From Acidovorax delafieldii (GTDB lineage Bacteria; Pseudomonadota; Gammaproteobacteria; Burkholderiales; Burkholderiaceae_C): 5,510 nucleotides of DNA. The notes below the pieces were generated by a model, which was not told the DNA's origin, searched no databases, and worked only from the letters and a program-made list of their open reading frames with translations. Position numbers and translations under genes: made by a program. Below, piece after piece: positions 1-5,510 of the stretch. The stretch lies in NCBI GenBank assembly GCA_002327945.1, contig DCVY01000093.1, forward strand, positions 1 to 5,510. The letters are read 5' to 3'. How positions within the stretch are numbered: position 1 is the first letter of the stretch; every line of letters starts with the position of its first letter.

Positions 1-247
1 ACGATAAGCCCGTGTAGTTGACGCTGGCCAGAAAGGTCACCAGCTCGCCCACATGGATGGGCTGCAAAAACATGCCCTGGTCCACGCTCAGCGTGACCAC
101 GTAGCAGCCGGAGTAGCGGCTGGCGCAGGAATACGCCACCTGGTCGAGCAACTTCAGAATCGCGCCGCCATGCACGTTGCCCGAAAAATTGGCCATGTCG
201 GGAGTCATCAGCACAGTCATGCTGAGCTGGTGGGAGGGAATGTTCAT
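1..247 (-). CDS. Acyl-CoA thioesterase, hotdog fold (partial, C-terminus beyond window)
   Basis: Reading the minus strand from ATG at 247-245 gives 82 uninterrupted codons up to the window edge, beginning MNIPSHQLSMTVLMTPDMAN. The segment GNVHGGAILKLLDQVAYS (residues 23-40) matches the active-site helix region of the YciA/ACOT7-type acyl-CoA thioesterases, where an N-x-H/F-G-G turn precedes a helix carrying an acidic residue (here D35). A strand like VVTLSVDQGMFLQPIHVGE follows, as in this family. Such enzymes hydrolyse acyl-CoA to free acid and CoA in the cytoplasm; chain-length preference cannot be read from sequence. No good Shine-Dalgarno sequence precedes the start. M10 and M14 are possible alternative starts, but M1 keeps the usual short N-terminal strand. 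The gene diverges from the flavoprotein gene with 84 bp between starts. The family call is firm; the exact subfamily is not. Confidence 0.88.
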   Translation of the reverse strand, partial: MNIPSHQLSMTVLMTPDMANFSGNVHGGAILKLLDQVAYSCASRYSGCYVVTLSVDQGMFLQPIHVGELVTFLASVNYTGLS

Positions 248-331
248 GGACAAAATTTTAAAAGGGCCATTGGAACATTGAGACAAGCGCATCGGGCGAA
301 GCCCCAACCGACTCCCCCTACACTTTCGGCC
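248..331. promoter_or_regulatory. Divergent intergenic region with AT-rich island
   Basis: This 84-bp gap separates two outward-facing start codons, so it should hold promoters for both genes. It contains AAAATTTTAAAA (about 253-264), sharply AT-rich against the GC-rich surroundings. On the minus strand this gives a TAAAAT -10-like hexamer, but the nearest -35-like TTGTCT lies 20 bp away, which is too far for a good promoter. On the plus strand TACACT (319-324) resembles a -10 element but would place transcription start almost on the ATG at 332. Neither assignment is strong; the region call is positional. Confidence 0.3.
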
Positions 332-1666
332 ATGCAAATGTTCGACGTGGTCATTGTGGGTGCCGGTGCCGCCGGTCTTTTTTGCGCCGGCCAGGCGGGC
401 CAGCGCGGCCTGAAAGTTCTGATCATCGACCACGCCGACAAGGTGGCCGAGAAGATCCGCATCTCGGGAGGCGGGCGCTGCAACTTCACCAACCGCGACC
501 TCGACCCTGCCGCGCCGCACAAGCACTTTGTGGGGCAGAACCCGCAGTTCTGCCGCTCGGCGCTGTCGCGCTACACCCCGGCGGACTTCATTGCGCTGGT
601 GCAAAAGCACGGCATTGCATTCCACGAAAAGCACAAGGGCCAGCTGTTTGCCGACCGCTCGGCCGAGGACATCATCGCCATGCTGCTGGCCGAATGCGCA
701 GCTGGTGGCGTCACGCACTGGCAGCCCTGCGGCGTCAAGAAAATTGTCTTTTCAACGCCGAGCAATGCTGAATTCAGCCCGGGCAGCTATCAAATAGATA
801 CTGATCGGGGGCCCGTGACGGCGCGCTCGCTGGTGATTGCCACGGGCGGACTGTCGATTCCCAAGATCGGCGCCACCGATTTTGGCTACCGGCTGGCGCA
901 ACAGTTCGGCATTGCGCTCATCGACCGCCGCCCCGGCCTGGTGCCGCTGACCTTTGACGGGGCGGGCTGGGCACCTTACGCGCAGCTGTCGGGGCTGGCT
1001 TTGCCGGTCCAAATCAGCACAGGGGTTCATGAAGGCCCCCACGCTCCGCCGTTGCGCGGGTCGCTGCCCCCCGAGGGGGCCGCTTTTGCCTTGGGGCGGT
1101 CCGGCGGCAAAAAGAAAACGCGCATCACTTTTGACGAAGACCTGCTGTTCACCCACCGCGGCCTCTCGGGCCCGGCAGTGCTGCAGATCTCCAGCTACTG
1201 GCAAGAGGGCCAGCCGCTGGCCATCAACCTGGCGCCCACGGTGGACCTGCCGCAGGCACTGGCGCAGGCCAAGGCCCGTTCGCGCAAACTCATCGCCAAC
1301 GAACTGGCCACACTGGTCCCCAGCCGCCTGGCCGACGCCTGGGCCCAGCGCGAGACCGACTGGCAACGCCCCATCAACGAAGCCTCCGACAAGGCGCTGG
1401 CGCGGCTGGCCGAGCAACTGGCGCGCTGGGAGCTGACCCCCACGGGCACCGAGGGCTACAAGAAGGCCGAGGTCACGCTCGGTGGCGTGGACACGCGAGC
1501 ACTGTCGCAGCAGACCATGGAGTGCAAGACGCAGCCCGGCCTGTACTTCATCGGCGAAGTGGTGGACGTGACAGGCTGGCTGGGCGGCTACAACTTTCAG
1601 TGGGCCTGGGCCAGCGCTCATGCCTGCGCGCAGGCACTGCCGCTGGCGGAGGCCGCGGCGCACTGA
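332..1666 (+). CDS. BaiN/YhiN (HI0933) family NAD(P)/FAD-dependent oxidoreductase
   Basis: 444 residues. The N-terminus MQMFDVVIVGAGAAGLFCAG carries the dinucleotide-binding GxGxxG (residues 10-15) after a hydrophobic strand, so the start is 332 (338 also possible). The open frame runs back to 53, but that part lies antisense to the thioesterase and precedes the Rossmann strand. Family marks are KIRISGGGRCNFTN (41-54), the LVIATGG strand (167-173), FTHRGLSGPAVLQIS (273-287), the GG-VDT segment (384-388) and the C-terminal GEVVDVTGWLGGYNFQWAW block (408-426), which closes the FAD site. The protein is a soluble flavoprotein. The family is named after a protein implicated in bile-acid metabolism, but the E. 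coli YhiN-type members have no settled reaction, so no substrate is claimed. It is somewhat longer than the roughly 400 residues usual for the family, largely because residues about 232-260 look like a repeat-derived insert. No clear Shine-Dalgarno sequence is seen. It converges on the c-di-GMP gene, with a 16-bp gap. Confidence 0.92.
   Translation: MQMFDVVIVGAGAAGLFCAGQAGQRGLKVLIIDHADKVAEKIRISGGGRCNFTNRDLDPAAPHKHFVGQNPQFCRSALSRYTPADFIALVQKHGIAFHEKHKGQLFADRSAEDIIAMLLAECAAGGVTHWQPCGVKKIVFSTPSNAEFSPGSYQIDTDRGPVTARSLVIATGGLSIPKIGATDFGYRLAQQFGIALIDRRPGLVPLTFDGAGWAPYAQLSGLALPVQISTGVHEGPHAPPLRGSLPPEGAAFALGRSGGKKKTRITFDEDLLFTHRGLSGPAVLQISSYWQEGQPLAINLAPTVDLPQALAQAKARSRKLIANELATLVPSRLADAWAQRETDWQRPINEASDKALARLAEQLARWELTPTGTEGYKKAEVTLGGVDTRALSQQTMECKTQPGLYFIGEVVDVTGWLGGYNFQWAWASAHACAQALPLAEAAAH
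1031..1113 (+). repeat. GC-rich palindromic repeat element inserted in frame within the flavoprotein gene
   Basis: This stretch has two nested inverted pairs. GGCCCCC (1034-1040) can pair with GGGGGCC (1075-1081), and the shorter GCCCCC (1066-1071) with GGGGGC (1075-1080) as a tight hairpin. Next to them, TTTTGCC (1084-1090) pairs with GGCAAAA (1106-1112). The overall string closely resembles a dispersed intergenic repeat that I recall from Acidovorax and relatives; this is memory, not a search. In protein terms it encodes residues about 233-260, rich in G, P, A and R, lying between conserved LPVQIS and RITFDEDLLFTHRGLSGP, where other family members have only a short linker. The reading frame is preserved. 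The exact boundaries are uncertain by several bases. Confidence 0.6.
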
Positions 1667-1682
1667 CCTTTCTCCTTTCCGC

Positions 1683-4600
1683 TCAGGCGGTCGCCAGGGC
1701 ATCCCGCCCCAGTAGCACCGGCGGCTGGTACTGACCAGCCCATGCCTCCAGCTCCGTCACGGGCAACGGACGGCTGAAGTGGTAGCCCTGCAGTTCCTCG
1801 CTGCCCAGCGCGCTCAGCACCTGGGCCGTGGCCAGGTCTTCCACCCCCTCGGCCACGATCCTGAGCCCCAACGTGTGGCCCAGCGCAATGATGGCGCGCG
1901 TGATGGCCATGTCGGCGGGGTTACTCAGCATGGCGTGCACGAAGGACTTGTCTACCTTGAGCCGGTCGATGTCAAACCGCTTGAGGTAGGACAGACTCGA
2001 ATACCCGGTTCCAAAGTCGTCAATGGACAGCTGCACGCCCATCGACTTGAGCGCGGCCAGTTGCTGCTCGGCCGCATGGGCGTTGTCCATCAGCTGCGAT
2101 TCGGTGATTTCCAGCTCCAACCGGTGGGCCGGCATGCCGGTGCGTGCCAACAGTGCTTCGATGTCGGATACCAGAAGCGGGTCTGCCAGCTGCGCGACCG
2201 AGAGGTTGACCGAGATGGAAACATCCGCCAACGGATAGGCCCGGGCGGGCGCTGAATGGCCGCCCCGCGGCGCCTGCCACCGCGCCCACTGCTCGCAAGC
2301 CTGTTGCAGCACCCAGCCGCCCATTGCGCGGATCATGCCGATCTCCTCGGCAATGGGAATAAACTCGCTGGGCGGAATATTCCCCAGCGCCGGACTGTTC
2401 CAGCGCAGCAGGGCCTCGACGCCCAGCAGGCAGCCGTCCTTGGCGCTCAGACGGGGCTGGTAGTGCAGGCTCAGCTCCTGGCGCTCCAGCGCGCGGCTCA
2501 GCTGCTGCTCCATGGTCTGGCGCGCCAGTGCGCGCTGGTCAGTCTCGGCCGAATAGAACAGCGCCATGTCGCGGCCTGAGGTCTTGGCTTCGTACATGGC
2601 AGCGTCGGCGCGGCGCATCAGCTCGTCGATATCGCCACCGTCCTCGGGGTACACGGCGATGCCGACGCTGCACGACACGTTGAGCTCGTGCCCCTCCACC
2701 GAGTGGCTCTGGCGAATCAGCGGGATTAGGCGCCGCTCCACCAGCTGCAGCACGTCTTCGCGCCCTGCCATATCGCGCATCACCACCACGAACTCGTCTC
2801 CGCCCAGGCGACTCACAGTGTCGCGGCTGCGTACGGCCTGCGTGAGGCAGCCAGCCACCGAGCGCAGCAGGCCATCGCCGATGTGGTGGCCCAGCGTGTC
2901 ATTGATGGACTTGAACCGGTCGAGATCGATGAAAAGCACCGCCACCTTCTCACCGGTGAGGGGCGCCTGGGCCAGCGCCATCTGCAGGCGCTGCACACAC
3001 AGCGAGCGGTTGGGCAGCTCGGTGAGCACGTCGTGGTGCGCCAGGAACTGGATGCGCTCCTCGTTGAGCTTGCGGTCTGTGATGTCGATGGCGATACAGA
3101 TGTGATTGGCCACCGCGCCGCTCTTGCTTTCACGCACGGCCGACACCATCAGCCAGGCCGGATAGGTCTCGCCCGAGCGGCGGCGAAGCCGCACCTCGCC
3201 CTGCCACGACTCTTTTTCGAGCATGGTGCGGTTGATCTGGGCCGACAGCGGCTCGCCATCGGCTTCTTCCAGCAGAGAACCCAGGTCTTCGCCAATGACC
3301 TCGTAGAAGTCGTAGTGCGTGCTGCGGGAAAACGCCTTGTTCACGCTGACGATCTTCTGATCGGCGTTCATGATGATGATGCCCTCGGAAGAGGCCTCGA
3401 ACACCTTGGCCCACAACTCCAGGCGCTGCTCCATGAGCTTGAGAACGTTGATGGGGGTAAACGCCGTGAGCACCGAATCGCGCCCCTGGAACTGCAGTCG
3501 CCGCGCCGACAACACGGCCCACGAGGGCTCTGGGCCGCCCTTCCAGCGCACCTCGAATTCATCCACTCCCCCCTGATCCGCCAGGCGCTGGAAGAACCGG
3601 GCACGCACCCCGGGCTCCAGCCCAACGACCCAGGGGTCGGTCTTGCGGCCGCCCAGCCAGTGGGCAGCAGGCGCATTGGAATGCAGCACCTCGTGCTCAG
3701 GGATGGACGTAACCACCATTGGAATGGGGAAAGCCTCCACCAGCTCGCGCTGCGCCTCGGCCGCACGTGCGCTGGCAGCCAGCTCCTGCTGCAACACCCG
3801 GTCGCGGTCAAGCTGGGACAACATCTCGTTGAATGCGGTGACCAGGCGGCCGATCTCGTCGCGGCTGCTCCAGTGCGCGCGCAGGGTGTGGTCGCCACTC
3901 TTGCGCACGTCGTCCGCCACCCGCGCCAGCTGCTGCAACGGCTTGGCGATCTGCCGGGCCACCAGCGTGACCATGCTCAGGATGCAACCCAGCAGCACCA
4001 GCGCCGTGCCAAAATGCAGCCACATGCGCGCAAACAGGCTGTCCACGCGCTGGTTCAATAGACGTTCCAGGTCTACGATTCCCACCGACCAGGCATCGCG
4101 CAATGACCCGAGCACCTGCGCCTGCTGCACGCCAACCTGCGCCAGCGCCAAGCGCGACTCACCGCTGGCAATGCCCTGCAGCAGGGTTTGAAATCTCTCC
4201 AGCGAGGCCTTGAGCGCCTCGCGCTGCTGGACCAGCGCCGTCCGCATCTCCGGAGAGCCTGCTATGAAGGCCTGTCTGTAATCCGATTCGATGCCCAGCA
4301 TCACCGCATCCAGCCGGCCCACCAGGGTGAGCAGCTCCGAAGACCACTGCGGCCCGCGCTCCAAGGGTGCGTCGTTCAAAAAACTCACCGTGTCGTGCAC
4401 GACCTGCAACAACTCGGGAAAACGCAGCACCACGAGCGACATCACGTAGTAGCTGTCCAGGTCCGGGTCCAGGATCAGGTTGGACTGGTTGCCCACCGCG
4501 GTGAGCAGCTCGCGCCCCTCGCGCAGCAGCTGGTTGCGCAGGCGCGTGAGTGATTGCGCGTCAGGCGCGCTCGATGCCGCTGCGCTGCTGCCGGCAAGCT

Positions 4601-4937
4601 GCTCCAGCGCGATGCTGAAGCGCTGGCTCGCATCGGAGGTGCCCAGCTGTTCATCGTGGAGTCCACGCGCCCCCGAAAGTCGCGCCAGCACCTCCGCCAC
4701 GAGGGGCGGCTGCTGCGGCGCAGCAAGAAACTGTCCCATGAGGCCGTCGCGCACCACCGCCGCATACGTGGTGCCCACGATCTCCTTGCGCGTGAAATCG
4801 ATGACCAGATACTTTTCGTGGATCAGGATGCTGGAAACGTAGATCACCGCCGTCAGATCCAGCAGATAGATGAGCATGAGCTTGCGGCCCACACTAAGGC
4901 GGCCTAGCCAAACCGATACGCGATGCATGATTGCCAT
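1683..4937 (-). CDS. Membrane-bound sensor with HAMP-PAS-PAS-GGDEF-EAL domains (diguanylate cyclase/phosphodiesterase)
   Basis: 1084 residues from ATG 4937. TM1 is about residues 20-39, followed by a helical periplasmic region of about 265 residues, TM2 (305-327), HAMP (about 328-380), a first PAS-like domain (about 393-505), a second PAS with its PAC tail (about 508-625, ending IDITDRK), GGDEF (about 630-790) and EAL (about 805-1070). The cyclase domain has FIDLDRFK, an intact GGDEF motif (712-716) and an RxxD inhibitory site (RSRD, 703-706) exactly five residues upstream. The EAL domain keeps EALLRW (841-846), NLS (911-913), ITES, DDFGTGYSS (973-981), LKVDK, AEGVED and LQGYHFSRP. Both c-di-GMP synthesis and hydrolysis are therefore chemically possible, and the net direction is probably set by the sensor. 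The frame extends to a GTG at 5027, but the ATG at 4937 (MAIMHRVSVWLGR) gives the usual short cytoplasmic lead before TM1; 4928 is an alternative. No start has a clear ribosome binding site. It is monocistronic in view. Confidence 0.95.
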   Translation of the reverse strand: MAIMHRVSVWLGRLSVGRKLMLIYLLDLTAVIYVSSILIHEKYLVIDFTRKEIVGTTYAAVVRDGLMGQFLAAPQQPPLVAEVLARLSGARGLHDEQLGTSDASQRFSIALEQLAGSSAAASSAPDAQSLTRLRNQLLREGRELLTAVGNQSNLILDPDLDSYYVMSLVVLRFPELLQVVHDTVSFLNDAPLERGPQWSSELLTLVGRLDAVMLGIESDYRQAFIAGSPEMRTALVQQREALKASLERFQTLLQGIASGESRLALAQVGVQQAQVLGSLRDAWSVGIVDLERLLNQRVDSLFARMWLHFGTALVLLGCILSMVTLVARQIAKPLQQLARVADDVRKSGDHTLRAHWSSRDEIGRLVTAFNEMLSQLDRDRVLQQELAASARAAEAQRELVEAFPIPMVVTSIPEHEVLHSNAPAAHWLGGRKTDPWVVGLEPGVRARFFQRLADQGGVDEFEVRWKGGPEPSWAVLSARRLQFQGRDSVLTAFTPINVLKLMEQRLELWAKVFEASSEGIIIMNADQKIVSVNKAFSRSTHYDFYEVIGEDLGSLLEEADGEPLSAQINRTMLEKESWQGEVRLRRRSGETYPAWLMVSAVRESKSGAVANHICIAIDITDRKLNEERIQFLAHHDVLTELPNRSLCVQRLQMALAQAPLTGEKVAVLFIDLDRFKSINDTLGHHIGDGLLRSVAGCLTQAVRSRDTVSRLGGDEFVVVMRDMAGREDVLQLVERRLIPLIRQSHSVEGHELNVSCSVGIAVYPEDGGDIDELMRRADAAMYEAKTSGRDMALFYSAETDQRALARQTMEQQLSRALERQELSLHYQPRLSAKDGCLLGVEALLRWNSPALGNIPPSEFIPIAEEIGMIRAMGGWVLQQACEQWARWQAPRGGHSAPARAYPLADVSISVNLSVAQLADPLLVSDIEALLARTGMPAHRLELEITESQLMDNAHAAEQQLAALKSMGVQLSIDDFGTGYSSLSYLKRFDIDRLKVDKSFVHAMLSNPADMAITRAIIALGHTLGLRIVAEGVEDLATAQVLSALGSEELQGYHFSRPLPVTELEAWAGQYQPPVLLGRDALATA

Positions 4938-5212
4938 AGTGTCTGCGGCGAAGGCCACCCTGGATGAATGACCTGGGCAGCCCACCGATGGGGAAAGATA
5001 AGCGTTACAACGCGAAGCAAATTTCACGCCATTTCACGGGTTTCCCTGCGATGCACACTGGGTTGGGATCGTTCAGAACCGCCTCAGGGTTAAAAAACTG
5101 ACGCGGCCAAAGCGAGGGCCGCCGCGCAAGTGCGGCCCCGCCGCGCCAGGGGCGTCCTTTTCGTCCGCAGCAAATGAGGGGGGTGCTGCGAAGGAGCACA
5201 GAGGGTGAGTGC
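4938..5212. other. Non-coding upstream region between the c-di-GMP gene and the rpsU promoter
   Basis: I see no convincing gene here. The upstream part of the c-di-GMP reading frame (4938-5027) and a minus-strand frame of 70 codons (5005-5217, GTG start) lack recognisable protein features. Alternating GCGGCC / GGCCGC / GCGGCC blocks at 5103-5108, 5117-5122 and 5132-5137 could form mutually exclusive 6-bp hairpins. GTGCT / AGCAC (5183-5187, 5195-5199) is a small inverted repeat just upstream of the rpsU promoter. A promoter for the minus-strand gene must lie here or nearby, but no good -35/-10 pair is visible; TATCTT on the minus strand near 5000 has no fitting -35. Confidence 0.5.
5021..5038. 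promoter_or_regulatory. Direct repeat, possible operator upstream of the c-di-GMP gene
   Basis: ATTTCACG occurs at 5021-5028 and again at 5031-5038, an exact 8-bp repeat with 10-bp periodicity, so both copies face the same side of the helix. It lies about 85-100 bp upstream of the ATG at 4937. Tandem half-sites spaced 10-11 bp are typical of OmpR/PhoB-type response regulators. The regulator identity is unknown, and the repeat could be chance. Confidence 0.25.
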
Positions 5213-5240
5213 TTCACATCCGCTCCACAAAGGCTATAAT
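5213..5240 (+). promoter_or_regulatory. Sigma-70 promoter of rpsU
   Basis: A perfect TATAAT -10 hexamer (5235-5240) sits 16 bp downstream of TTCACA (5213-5218), a five-of-six match to the consensus -35. Expected transcription start is about 5246-5248. It points toward rpsU with no other gene between, and its strength fits a ribosomal protein gene. Confidence 0.8.
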
Positions 5241-5246
5241 TTCCGG

Positions 5247-5367
5247 CTTTGCTGGCAATGCCCCGTCGGCCAAATACTAGTTACAGACGGGGAAACCGCT
5301 GCGCATGGTCTTGAGGCCCGATCTCCCCAAGCCCCTCTGCGCGCAACATTTTGGAAAACATTAGCTA
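5247..5367 (+). promoter_or_regulatory. Long structured 5' leader of rpsU
   Basis: The predicted transcript has about 120 nt before the rpsU start. CCCCGTC (5261-5267) pairs perfectly with GACGGGG (5286-5292) around an 18-nt loop. Downstream, TGCGC (5300-5304) can pair with GCGCA (5341-5345), enclosing CTTGAGG (5310-5316) against CCCCAAG (5325-5331) with one mismatch. The leader also holds two short ATG frames. I know of no described leader motif for this gene in this lineage; a role in S21 autoregulation is speculation. Confidence 0.4.
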
Positions 5368-5510
5368 ATGACTACGATCCGCGTAAAAGAAAACGAACCC
5401 TTTGACGTTGCACTGCGCCGCTTCAAGCGCACTATTGAAAAACTCGGCCTGCTGACCGACCTGCGCGCCCGTGAGTTCTACGAAAAGCCCACCGCCGAGC
5501 GCAAGCGCAA
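5368..5510 (+). CDS. rpsU: 30S ribosomal protein S21 (partial, C-terminus beyond window)
   Basis: The visible 47 codons begin [20 protein letters not shown] and continue into a basic helix with [24 protein letters not shown], the standard betaproteobacterial S21 sequence; the full protein is about 70 residues. S21 is a small, basic protein of the 30S platform near the 3' end of 16S rRNA and helps initiation on natural mRNAs. A weak Shine-Dalgarno element GGAAA (5353-5357) lies 10 nt before the ATG at 5368, which fixes the start. A near-consensus promoter and an approximately 120-nt leader precede it. In many proteobacteria rpsU is followed by dnaG and rpoD, sometimes with a YqeY-like gene between; that part is outside the window. 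Confidence 0.97.

Noticed and set aside
53..331. N-terminal extension of the flavoprotein reading frame by 93 codons
   Set aside because: It lies antisense to the thioesterase gene, has no recognisable protein character, and the Rossmann strand and GxGxxG motif begin immediately after the ATG at 332, as is usual for the family.
1667..1682. Shared bidirectional terminator between the convergent genes
   Set aside because: The 16-bp gap has a pyrimidine-rich run but no inverted repeat capable of forming a terminator hairpin.
752..1702. 316-codon minus-strand open frame opposite the flavoprotein
   Set aside because: It is a shadow frame of GC-rich coding DNA with no domain, and it overlaps a clearly real gene along nearly its whole length.
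3366..3380. Short ATG trinucleotide run
   Set aside because: It is explained by the coding sequence for the hydrophobic GIIIMN strand of the second PAS domain.
2883..4061. 392-codon plus-strand open frame opposite the c-di-GMP gene
   Set aside because: It mirrors a real HAMP-PAS-PAS-GGDEF coding region, is rich in H, R and Q as typical antisense translations are, and has no recognised motif.
5143..5161. Possible rho-independent terminator (short GC stem followed by TTTT)
   Set aside because: The stem is only about 5 bp with a wobble pair, the T-run is short, and no plus-strand gene ends nearby upstream.
5183..5199. Inverted repeat GTGCT-N7-AGCAC upstream of the rpsU -35
   Set aside because: It is only 5 bp per arm, so expected by chance; noted as a possible operator but without support.
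5005..5217. 70-codon minus-strand frame in the intergenic region
   Set aside because: It has a GTG start, no ribosome binding site, no recognisable composition or motif, and overlaps the rpsU promoter.

Overview
The window is GC-rich and compactly coded. It looks like chromosome of a betaproteobacterium of the order Burkholderiales, most likely Comamonadaceae (Acidovorax-like). This rests on protein style, on the start of ribosomal protein S21, and on a GC-rich repeat inside one gene that I recall from that family. No database search was possible, so the taxonomy is inference.

Layout, left to right. (1) 1-247, minus strand: the N-terminal 82 codons of a hotdog-fold acyl-CoA thioesterase, cut by the window edge. 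(2) 248-331: a short divergent intergenic region with an AT-rich island. (3) 332-1666, plus strand: a BaiN/YhiN (HI0933)-family FAD-dependent oxidoreductase. It appears to carry an in-frame, repeat-derived insert of roughly 28 residues. (4) After a 16-bp convergent gap, 1683-4937, minus strand: a large membrane-bound c-di-GMP protein, ordered TM, periplasmic sensor region, TM, HAMP, PAS, PAS, GGDEF, EAL. Both output domains keep their signature residues. (5) 4938-5212: a non-coding stretch with a helically phased direct repeat that could be an operator. (6) 5213-5240: a near-consensus sigma-70 promoter, followed by an approximately 120-nt leader that can fold and holds two tiny ORFs. (7) 5368 to the window end, plus strand: rpsU (S21), first 47 codons.

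The genes do not form one pathway. The thioesterase and flavoprotein are housekeeping-type and divergently transcribed. The c-di-GMP protein is a stand-alone signalling gene. rpsU starts a new, probably strongly expressed, transcription unit. I see no mobile-element gene, CRISPR array, tRNA or rRNA.

I found no clear undescribed multi-gene system. The most interesting points are the repeat-derived peptide in the flavoprotein, the structured rpsU leader with uORFs, and the intact dual-activity c-di-GMP protein with an unassigned periplasmic sensor.
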